Made by a program: the position numbers and the translations under genes
DNA from: Undaria pinnatifida
Lineage: Eukaryota; Sar; Phaeophyceae; Laminariales; Alariaceae
Assembly (NCBI GenBank): GCA_012845835.1
Contig: JABAKD010000007.1
Location: forward strand, 7,514,066-7,578,065
Length of the DNA stretch: 64,000 bases
Direction: 5' to 3'
Notes under the pieces: model-generated
What the model saw: the letters and a program-made list of their open reading frames with translations, nothing else
Databases searched by the model: none
Told to the model about the DNA's origin: nothing
Shown here: positions 55,450 to 64,000 of the stretch, in pieces
Layout of the letters: every line of letters starts with the position of its first letter
Position numbering within the stretch: the first letter of the stretch is position 1

Positions 55450-56055
55450 CATACACTCCAGTTGTGAGATCGAATATTTTGTCGAAACTCATCTAGTTGC
55501 AAGTTGTGTGTGATACTCCGATCCGGCCGATTACGGGTTGTGTGTCCTCATTAAGGATATAGGTCGGCGACTCCCCTTACAACTACCCTGGTACAGTGTA
55601 GCTATCAGGGTCAACAGGGTGATGTTAGGCAGTCTGTGCGCGGAAACTATAAAACCCGTTTGTGAGGGGGACAAAATCTGACAGCTGTGTGGAAGGAAAT
55701 GCATCAGTTTATTAAGTGAATCCTGAAAGCCGAATATCCGGTGAGGGGAGGGGGGGGTTTTTGAGGACGTGGGGGCCTGATTTTGAACAAGAGGGGGCGG
55801 AAGGGGGGGAGGGGGTGGAGGGGACGGGTGGGGCAGGTCAATTTGTGCGTGGAAACTATAAATCCTTCTTATGGGGGAGGGGGGGGGGAATGTGGCGGGG
55901 GAGGCGGGGGGCGGGGGGGGGGCTTCAGGTCGCATATATGTAGGGGTTTGCTATACGAGTGGTGCTAGGTCTAGGCGATAGTGCGTGTGGTGGGGAAGGA
56001 GGGGGCGTTGCGGGCGGGGGTGGGTGGGAATTGCAGCAGCGGCAAGGACGGCTCG
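55450..56055 (-). mobile_element. C-rich modular element, minus strand, interrupted on its left side
   Basis: The right end begins ACTCCAGTTGTGAGATCGAA at ~55455, ~45 bp from the preceding fragment in inverted orientation. The module CATGGACGGCTC.AAA is cut at about 56055, where a tRNA-like repeat begins. Confidence 0.65.
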
Positions 56056-56380
56056 AAAAATATATTATATGCTATCTCCCTGAGTCTATATGATAGGTAT
56101 CGCGTTCCCAGCAGTTTTATATGCTCTTTCTGTTTTGTTTTTGCATGTAATGCAATCTCAACGGTCAGCCCATGTGGGATTCGAACCCCAAAACCACTAA
56201 CTGATAATATATTACCAAACATGCTGTATTTTACTGTCAATTTCCAATGATGCAGACAAGGATACATTTGAACCCACGGTAGTTTTAACTATGATACGTC
56301 AGTTTTCAAAACTGGTGCCACAAACCACTCTTCTTCTGCATTCGAGGGGCACCACTAGACCACAAGGATTACTGGCTACC
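56056..56380 (-). repeat. tRNA-like repeat, candidate SINE
   Basis: On the minus strand an A-box-like TGGTCTAGTGGTGCC (~56363-56349) is followed by B-box-like GGGTTCAAATG (~56276) and then a perfect B box GGTTCGAATCC (~56185-56172). The spacing is too long for one tRNA, so a dimeric or degenerate tRNA-derived element is the better reading. Confidence 0.4.
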
Positions 56381-58635
56381 CTCTACTTGGTAGGGGTATT
56401 TTTACGAGGCAGTAGTACAACATGTTGCTTACGTCACTAATTTTTGTAGAGTTTGTAGAAAAGTTGTATACCGTTCACGGTGAACGAGCCGCCGCAATTT
56501 TCAATTTTCAGGCACGGGCGTCGTAGCCGCGCCGCAACGTGTCAATTAACTCGGGAAGGAGGGGCGATCATTGATATCTGTACTGTGGTTTTTGGTTCCA
56601 TTGCTCTTGTTTCACTGTATGCCCGCGGGTCGTCACTCTGACAGCACTCCAGACAGCAGGCGCATTCGTCTATACTCACGATTACCGTGCGGTTCGTACG
56701 GTGCAGGCAGCCCAACCGCTGTAGTTTGTAGCCGCTAGTTGGTTAGTTGTGGGGACGGGGAAACTCTATACTGTAGTTGAGTGGATACCCGCGGCCATGT
56801 GAGTTCAGTTTGCCCATTTGACCTTCTCACTTGTGCGCCTTTTTCCGTATCGTGCGTTTTTAGGCGGGAACGCGTGCAGTATTTCCCTGACGAATATTGA
56901 TATCACTTGGTTTTTCGGATCCTCCTAAGGCTCCAGCACCTTTGTGCGACCACGGACTCTAGTTTTTTTCACAAGAGCTGATGTTAGAAAACAACAACAA
57001 CAACAACAACTTCGTGTAGTGTTCTCGTACCTACATATCTTTACGCATTTTATGTTATATATGTATGTACTATATGTACGAACCGGTCGTAGTAGCAGTT
57101 ACTAATACTTCAAAATCTGGGTCCGATTTCGAGCGGATATTAGCACCCACACACTGACTGTGAAGGCCCAGACACGGTGGACATTTTGCATGATGAGGTG
57201 ACATTCGTGTGAAGCCTCTAGACTCTCCTCTAGTCTGGAGATACAGCGCGAAAAATCCTAGGGTTATTTATTGTCAGTTGGGAGACCAGGGGAGCGCGCG
57301 GGTCGGAGTTCCAGGCGCCACACTTCTGGTCCAGATGAAAAGGTCAACGTTTAAAAAAAAACGAACAAGATCGCGGGGGCCCGGACAGTATATTTTCGAC
57401 GCCTCACATCAAAAATTGTCATTATAGAAAATGTAAAACCAACCCCCGTACGATTGTGATCGCAGGACGATTTAGTCTCTAAAACAAGAAGTGATCTAAA
57501 AATGGGCGAAATTGGAAAAATATCACATTTGTATCTTCTTGACGCGGGCTACCATAGCGAGGTAAAACGTGCACCGTTATTATTTTTTTTTTTGAGGTAT
57601 CCTCGCTGTTGGAGTGGAAGACCTTTCTTGACAAAAAACATTGAATTTATATTGGGCACTACTACCCTGGATGAAAAATAGAACCACTACTACCCTGGAT
57701 GAAAAATCTCACATTATACACATACATGCGGCCTTAGGCGCACAACAGAATGCACCGAAAAAAAATGTCAGGGGGGGCTGCTATTTCTGACGCGGTATCT
57801 TCGGATAAGGAAAGCTCCGGCACTCAGAAACCAACCAGGTTCTTCGTAAACACACCAAAGTTGCTACGTCTATCGTAGCCCAGGCGTCCACTCTAATTCT
57901 TAGTATTGGGATTGTTCTTCGTATAAATCGGCCTGCGATCACAACGCTCCGGTTTTTGTTTTTTCCATCTTGTTCTCTGACCAGTCTTGATGTGAGGTGC
58001 ATGCAATCCCAATCCCCCTGCGCCAGGGCATTAATTTGCGGTCCTGTTCGGCGGTCCGTTGCGCTGCGCGCCACAACAGGCAACGCAAGCCATGTTGCGC
58101 CCAGCACAACTCGCCTGCCGCGCGCGTTGCACGGCGCCGACGCGCCAGCACCCCGGGGGGGGGAGGCGGAGACCCCCCTGGGGGACCCCCAGAGGTCCGC
58201 CGGAAGCGGAAAAAATGCTATATACTCGCGAATATACGCCTCAAGGCCAAGTTTGGAAACATTCTGCTACCTACCCTCGTACTAGTGTGATTCAGAAAGT
58301 AAGACCCCCCAAAAAAACATTGCTTCCTGTCTGTGGGTAAAGAAAATGCGCCGCAAAATATGTCGTCCGTCGGGCTTAGAGCGAGTGGCGCCCACAATCG
58401 GGTTTGTTTTTCGCTACTCGCAACCGGTCTGCGCAGTGACTGTTGCGCATAACGGTTATCATGTTGACCGCAATGCTGCGCCCGCGCTACAACGCAACAG
58501 CTAACTTTTTCCTTGCCGGGCACTCGAGCGTTGGAATTTCTGTAAATTACATCGAGGAAATTCTGTATAATTATTATTTCAAGTTTTTGTTACCTGGTTC
58601 TAGTAGCCCTCTCTGTACCGGCTCTCGAAAAGGCG
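56381..58635. other. Intergenic; (CAA)n tract and a short tandem duplication
   Basis: A (CAA)n run at ~56990-57010. A 28 bp unit containing CTACTACCCTGGATGAAAAA is duplicated at 57657-57710. A CpG-rich patch lies at 58020-58200. Frames at 57209-57427 and 57781-58340 show no recognised domain. Confidence 0.45.
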
Positions 58636-58636
58636 A

Positions 58637-58728
58637 GTGTTGTTATAAGGCTTAGTTTGGGTAGGCTATCGGTTGACCTTTGCAAGTGGTCAAACGGACT
58701 AATACCACACTAATACCTTGACAAATGG
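58637..58728 (+). repeat. Direct repeat, left copy (~92 bp)
   Basis: Shares GGCTATCGGTTGACCTTTGC-type sequence and GTGGTCAAACGGACTA with 58919-59015. Confidence 0.65.
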
Positions 58729-58790
58729 CGTCGTGGACCGACCATGGGTTCTTTGGGTCGCGGGTTCACATCCCACATCCACCATACATA
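58719..58790 (+). repeat. tRNA-like sequence between the direct repeats
   Basis: An A-box-like TGGCGTCGTGGACC (~58726) and B-box-like GGGTTCACATCCC (~58762) lie about 36 bp apart, as in tRNA genes. The T stem has only about three pairs and I find no acceptor stem, so I read it as tRNA-derived and not a tRNA gene. Confidence 0.4.
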
Positions 58791-58918
58791 ATAAATTTTT
58801 CAAGAGTTTCTTGAAAGACACTCTCCCCAGTATACCGGGGAAATAAAACAGCTTGGATGTTGACATGTCCGCCCGTATATCCGTCCGACCTGCTATCCCG
58901 CCGTTTCAGGGGGGAAGA

Positions 58919-59015
58919 GTGTTGCAAGGATTAGTTTGGGTAAGCTATTGGTTAACCTTTGCACGTGGTCAAACGGACTAGTCTAATACCCCACTAGTTC
59001 CTTGACAGTGTGGCA
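58919..59015 (+). repeat. Direct repeat, right copy (~97 bp)
   Basis: Second copy of the 58637-58728 block, about 280 bp downstream. Confidence 0.65.
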
Positions 59016-59512
59016 TTCGGTTATTTCCCGTGCTCCTGGGGCTTATGTTTAGTGGCCGAATCGACGTTGAGTGCGACCTTCTACAAAGAAGGCCACTACA
59101 ACAGTAGGAACAAAAACAGTGTGCTGGTAGCACATGTGCCACAGCTCACGACGCTGCACGCATGTGGTCACCAGTGTTCAGCCCATTACACTCAAACGTT
59201 TTGCAATCCTAGTAAATCGACCAGTGCTCATTAAAAGCTAGGAAGGGGGCATGCCGTGAACTTTATTGTAATGCAAGATAAAAACGATCCCACGTTCCCG
59301 CGGTGTAGAAGGGAAGACAGTTACTCGTAGTTGTAACGATTGCTTGCTGTCCAGAATATTGTCGCTCTCGGGGTTGAAAATGAAACCTCTTACGAGTTGA
59401 GATGGAAAGATAAAGCGATGTCGTATATTGAATCGTAAAAACAGAAGAAGCTCTCACGTCCTATCCCGGCAGCCAGAGCACAATTAATGCGCGTGTGCCC
59501 GACGCTGTAGAA

Positions 59513-59780
59513 GTCATCCCACACGCTAGCTAGGGGTGCAGAAGAAGTTCTGAGCTCCTCACATTATTATTAGGAGGTCAAGATCTCTCTGGCCGGAAAA
59601 TGACTTCGAAAGCATTCTTCGCTCGCGCAACCCGAACAATATATCTATGCGCTAGTCTTAAAACGTAATATGCTCTCAAAAAATAATCATGCTCACCAAA
59701 AGGTCCTCTCGAGGAGCTCAGCCGACCCAGAAATGTTCGCCCCAAAATGCGCAATACCTGCCGCCGTTGGATGGCTTTGT
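59513..59780 (+). mobile_element. MITE-like repeat, copy c
   Basis: The left end CATCCCACACGCTAGCTAGG and right end CCGCCGTTGGATGG are degraded inverted repeats. Subterminal motifs CTCCTCACATTATTATTAGG and CCTCTCGAGGAGCTC replace the palindromes. The core AAAATGACTTCGAAAGCATT matches copies a and b. Confidence 0.5.
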
Positions 59781-62225
59781 AGTCGTCATATTGTTTTGTT
59801 TGTGTCTATCATAGATAGGGTGTGTTTTTCCTCCGACTGTCACGTGGGAGAGCTGAATAAAACACTGTTTCTGGAATTATTGCGACGTCGATAGACAGAA
59901 CAAGTACGTCTAGATAAAAGGTGGAAACACGCACATTTTTCGAAGCTTAACTTTCCACCGTTAGTTTCAACTACGTTGACGCCAGTACTATAGTCTAGTA
60001 CTACAGTACTAGTAGTAGGAGTAGTTTGCAATAAACAGAACACGGTTGCGGTTTCGGTCTCCGAATACAATAACAATAGACCTTTTCACTGCTGTCCACC
60101 GACTGTTTATGTCGTAAACCCAACGAAGCAACGGGCTACGAGCGAATGCGAGTTTCTAGCGTCGAAGGCGCGTAAACCCACCACCACCAGGAGCCTTGCT
60201 ATGGTTGTTGCCTAAAGCGCCAGCCTAGCTAGTTGACGACAGCTACAACATTCCCGCCGCGCGAGTTTTTACTCGTAGCGGTGGGTAAAACATCTCAGAT
60301 ACTGCGTGTAACTTCAAGAACAATGCTGCTGTGTATGTGTCGTTCTGCTGCCGCGGTCGTTGTCGCAGCCTCTACCTCTTGGTTATCTGCGGTCCACGTA
60401 GACTACGGTGGTAGCGGAGTACACTTTAGGAAATCCTGCTTTCAGCGACTCAGAGCCACGCGCAATACCGAAAGCTACCAGGTACCTATTTTACTTGTTT
60501 GTATTGCGGACAAGGGCCAACATAGAGGTGTGGCACCCTTTGAATAAAACGATTCCTGGGTGGCGGGGAGGCTGTCAAAGCTCTTTAGCCCCAATCCTCT
60601 GAAACTCGTCGGTTCGTTGTTGCTACTCTATCGTTTTCACTCGGGTATGGTTGGGGTGAAGGACATGTAAATTGGTCCTCAAGCCAGGAGCGCCCCACAA
60701 ACAAACGGTGTGTATCTCGACACGCAACTATTGGCTACATATGCTGCGCCAAGAAATAAAATAAAGATTGTGTAAGTACGTTGCGCACCGGCGAAACGCG
60801 ATTGCTTGTGGAAACGTGGGTACATATGTATTACGTAGCACGCATACCCTCTCTACCGTAGCCTTGAACGACTTGCTCACCCGCTCCTTTTGCAGCCGTT
60901 GGTCGCCCCAAACGGTTTGGTCCGCGACTTGATTTGGTTGGTAGTAGTCTCACGATCTTGGCGGCTAAGCTGCCGGTTGTGAAGGAAGTCGCTTCGTTTT
61001 CCCACTCCTTTCCCCCGGGTGCAGTTTGTATGTAGTCGGGCAGTTTTTACGGCGATTATCGCTGGGATGGGACCAAGCGGCCACTGCTGTGTGCGTGAGG
61101 TCAGGGTACCAAAGCTTAGGAACGTCATCCTTCATACCAACTACAACCAACCACGACCGATGTAGACGGTTAAACATACCAGTTAAATGTGAAAAGCACA
61201 CACAACGTCAAAGAATCGCTCTATTTTTCCGTAGCTCGTAGCAACAAAATGATACTCTCTTACCCTATTAAGCGTGCACGGATATTTATTGCGTCAACAA
61301 ACTCGGTTTTTTCGCTTCATGTTTCTTTGCTATTTCCAGCTTATTATTTGTGTTTACTTTACTCAAAACAGTCTGGTGTATGTTGGCTTGCATAGTTTCG
61401 TTTTCTGTTAGAGCGTTATCATTGCTGTTGGCATTGCATGACCATCATCACCTTGTTGCATATATGATATAATTACGTGTATAAATTTCATCGATCACTT
61501 TTACCCGCCAGCCCAACTCGTAGGAGGTTTCACCGTTCGTTGGTGGTCTTGTGAACAAGCCGTCTTAACAGCAGTTTATAACGTTTTAGCGCTTTCCCCT
61601 CGGCAAATATTAAAGACTATCTGGAACAGGGATAGGAACGATCTCAGAGTGACGTCACCCCTGTGACGCCTAAGGCGCAACATCTAGTCGAGTTCACACC
61701 TCCGAAATTAACAAATATTAAGGAACCCAAAATTCTCCACGAAAAAGGCAAAAGAAAGGAGAACTCTACCAAGTCATCTCAGGGCGGGACAAAACACCCT
61801 GCGCAGCCACGCCGGGTTTCTCATACGTCTCCCGCACATCCGATTTTCGCCACTCCCGTAGATCAAGATAATACCCTATCGGTGACTTCAACCACATCGG
61901 AGCGTTCTGCAACTCCGAGGCCCTCACCAAGGTGGTCATTCATACTGGAGAGGAGCGCAAGTCGGTCCATCCGACCGAAACCTTTGTTATCCTCGAAAAT
62001 AATATAAAGGGAGGATAGCGTAAGCCTTTTTGTTCCATATGTTCGCAGTGTGTCTACACAGTTCTTGCCTATACCTCGCATACGCTAGGTGCTCGAGTCC
62101 TACTAATGGTTAGGACCTACCAGGTATATTCTACAATATATTTTTACGAGCATCAGTTGTGGGCACGGCATCTACAGGACCACAACATCTTCGACGAAAT
62201 TAAAAATACAGAGCGTATAATCCAG
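59781..62225. other. Intergenic, one weak gag-like frame
   Basis: The plus frame 61663-62007 (114 codons; LVEFTPPKLTNIKEPKIL near its start, Ser/Pro/Arg-rich later) vaguely recalls the start of retroelement gag proteins, but the support is too thin to name it. The rest shows no gene and no repeat of this window's families. Confidence 0.35.
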
Positions 62226-62234
62226 GGCTTGTCA

Positions 62235-62745
62235 TGGGCCGGCGCTGGTGGGGCGGCCCGGGGTCGGACCGTTGCGGGGCCCATCATTTTTTCATGTAAT
62301 GGGCCGCGGCTCGGCCCGGTCCATCAGGTTTTTTGGGGGGGGCTGCGGCCCGGCCCGGCCCATTATTTTGTTTTTTTATGGGCCGCGGCCCAGCCCGGCC
62401 CACCAAAGTTTCAAGGATGTGCCACGGCCGGGCCCGGCCCATCAATTTCTTTGACGATGGGCCGTGGCCCGGCCCGGCCTATAAATATTTCGGAAGCGGG
62501 CCGCAGCCCGGCCCGGCCCGGAATGGTTTCAGAGAATGGGCTGCATCCCATCCCGGCCCATCGAATTTTACATCACATCGTCCCGGCCCGACCCGGCCTA
62601 TCAATTTTTTAACTTTGTCGACCTGGCCCTACCCGGCCCATGACATTCGCAGCGAGGCTCATAAGACACGGGCTGCGTATGGGCCAGCCCGTGGATTTAA
62701 AAAGCCGGCCCATGGGTCGGCCCACCGGCTGGCCCATGTGTTACC
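62235..62745 (+). repeat. GC-rich tandem array, period ~40 bp
   Basis: About ten units of GGGCCGCGGCCCGGCCCGGC followed by CCATCAATTTTTTT-type spacers, starting near 62300, 62340, 62381, 62420, 62458, 62498 and 62537, with more diverged units on both sides. The block GGGCC/GGCCC is self-complementary. Pro/Gly/Arg-rich frames are by-products. Confidence 0.8.
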
Positions 62746-63782
62746 CCGTACTATAAAAAGTGTGCACACTGACGTTTCCTTATATATTCGTATTGATTAT
62801 TATTGGCGAATAGTATCACAAGGTATTAGGCTAGACATATTTTCATACCGATTCGTAGCTGTTTTACTTTGAAAGAAAAATTATCAACACGTCAGCTGTG
62901 ACTAGACATTTTGTGTCGATACTCATCTTTGTAAGATCCGTGATACCCATTTTTTATTTCAGGATCTACTATCATCCTACTTCCTGTAGCTGCTTCCGGC
63001 CCATGAGGCACACACACACTGCCCACTCAGTCTTGATCCATCAACCAGCTACAACGCAGGGAGAATCTAATGCCTGCTTCGATGGATTATGTTCCGACTG
63101 GTGAACCACCACCTCCTTCTGTCCCTTCGACGTCCACACCATCAGAATGACCTGCTGCTGCGATACCCGCACCTTCCATAACAGCTGCTGCAATGCCTGC
63201 ATCTGCTCACGGTCTTTCATCCGAAGAGAACAAAGATAACGCTCCACCTGGTAGTTATCTTTTGTTTTGTGGCGGCTTCCCATGCGACTGCAGCAGCAGC
63301 AAGTTTAATTCCTGGTTCGATATCGACACCCACAAAGAAAGGTGAATGTCACCACAGGTTTCGGCTAAAAGATGCCCCCTATCTGGCCCTGCTTGGCAAA
63401 GTGAGTGTTCACCGGCGGTTCCGTCTGGGCCAAACCATGGCGAGAACGTCAACTAGTTGCTGCCTGCGGCGCGCAGAAGGCAAGGATTATCCCCTTTGCA
63501 CTCACAATTGCACGAATGCTTTGATAAGACATTGCAGAGGGATGACTACGCAGAGTGGAAGTTGGTTGTCGCCGCGACCAGGAAATCAGCACACACGCAA
63601 CTAGTCAGCGCGCAGAGGCATTCGTCGAGGCATGAGGTGGGTAGTTGTGAGGATCGTGCTTCGATTTGTTTTGAGAAAGAGGGCAAGAGTTTATTGGGTG
63701 GACACAAATTGCTCTTGACGGGGATACAAGTTGACATGTATACACTAGAAAATACATGTACGAGGTACCAGTAGTAATGTTG
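62746..63782. other. Unassigned; protein-like patches without a model
   Basis: The frame from ATG ~63070 (MPASMDYVPTGEPPPPSVPS) and the frame 63457-63774 look mildly protein-like, but stops and frame changes separate them. Possibly a decayed coding remnant; no family recognised. Confidence 0.3.
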
Positions 63783-64000
63783 GTCGCCCCGGTGGCGTAT
63801 CATGTTATCCTCGAGCCTGGTATACGGCGGTGTTTCGTGAGGTAGCAACACTCGATACAAAATCGACGAGCAGTCGGATTGCTGAACCCTACCATGCGCG
63901 AAAAATGTCAAGGGCAAGAACCGGGGGGAAGAAGGGACGACACCTGTGACCACGGCTTGTCCAGAAGATGGAAAGTAAAAGTGTTAAGAAAAGAAAAAGA
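63783..64000 (+). mobile_element. tRNA-headed SINE, copy 2, with internal deletion
   Basis: The head GGTCGCCCCGGTGGCGTATC and the CTCGAGCCTGGTA box match copy 1 (54199). The B-box part is deleted. The body (GATTGCTGAACCCTA, CACCTGTGACCACGGCTTGT) and A-rich tail are shared. It runs to the window edge. Confidence 0.6.

Noticed and set aside
58719..58790. Functional tRNA gene
   Set aside because: The T stem is short and no acceptor stem or anticodon arm can be drawn convincingly; better read as tRNA-derived.
61663..62007. gag gene
   Set aside because: Only a short vague resemblance at the start; no zinc knuckle, protease or LTR nearby.

Overview
The window looks like nuclear DNA of a stramenopile alga, most likely a brown alga related to Ectocarpus. 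This is inference. The supporting points are spliceosomal introns with GT..AG borders, a LNR / Pmp-repeat / multi-pass membrane protein of a type I associate with brown algae, a Ngaro-like tyrosine-recombinase retrotransposon, chromodomain gypsy relics, long (TAG)n microsatellites and TTAGGG-type telomere repeats. Gene density is very low: one convincing host gene in 64 kb, with repeats filling much of the rest.

Layout. 1-5.0 kb: a decayed Ngaro-like retrotransposon (gag-like ORF, reverse transcriptase/RNase H, tyrosine recombinase) ending in a duplicated ~197 bp block. 5.8-12.7 kb: copies of a C-rich modular repeat family, a CCCGTACC-type minisatellite and a 183 bp tandem repeat. 13-19 kb: mostly featureless, with one unrecognised minus-strand ORF and a (TAG)n tract. 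19-20 kb: another modular element. 20.2-23.2 kb: a 5'-truncated LTR retrotransposon with gag, zinc knuckle, retropepsin, chromodomain and 3' LTR but no RT or integrase. 25.5-40.0 kb, minus strand: the host gene. 41-56 kb: many modular C-rich elements in both orientations, a MITE, a second CCCGTACC minisatellite and a tRNA-headed SINE. 56-64 kb: intergenic DNA with tRNA-like repeats, a second MITE, a 40 bp GC-rich tandem array and a second SINE copy.

The host gene. I derived a four-exon model on the minus strand: exons 40003-36740, 36025-35746, 28062-27809 and 26519-25458. All three junctions have GT..AG borders and matching phases, and the joined frame encodes about 1619 residues. The order is an N-terminal hydrophobic segment, three LNR (Notch-type) repeats, about 25 Pmp-type repeats, a cysteine-rich segment, one membrane segment, then a multi-pass membrane domain. 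Intron 2 is 7.7 kb and holds a full-length but dead copy of the same non-autonomous LTR element, with its own 1.5 kb insertion of a GGAAGCTTCC-rich array carrying an interstitial telomere tract.

The two LTR-element copies share one architecture in which RT, RNase H and integrase are missing between protease and chromodomain. This suggests a non-autonomous lineage moved in trans. The modular C-rich elements carry a similar ~24 bp motif in direct orientation at both ends, and at three loci two copies lie right-end to right-end.
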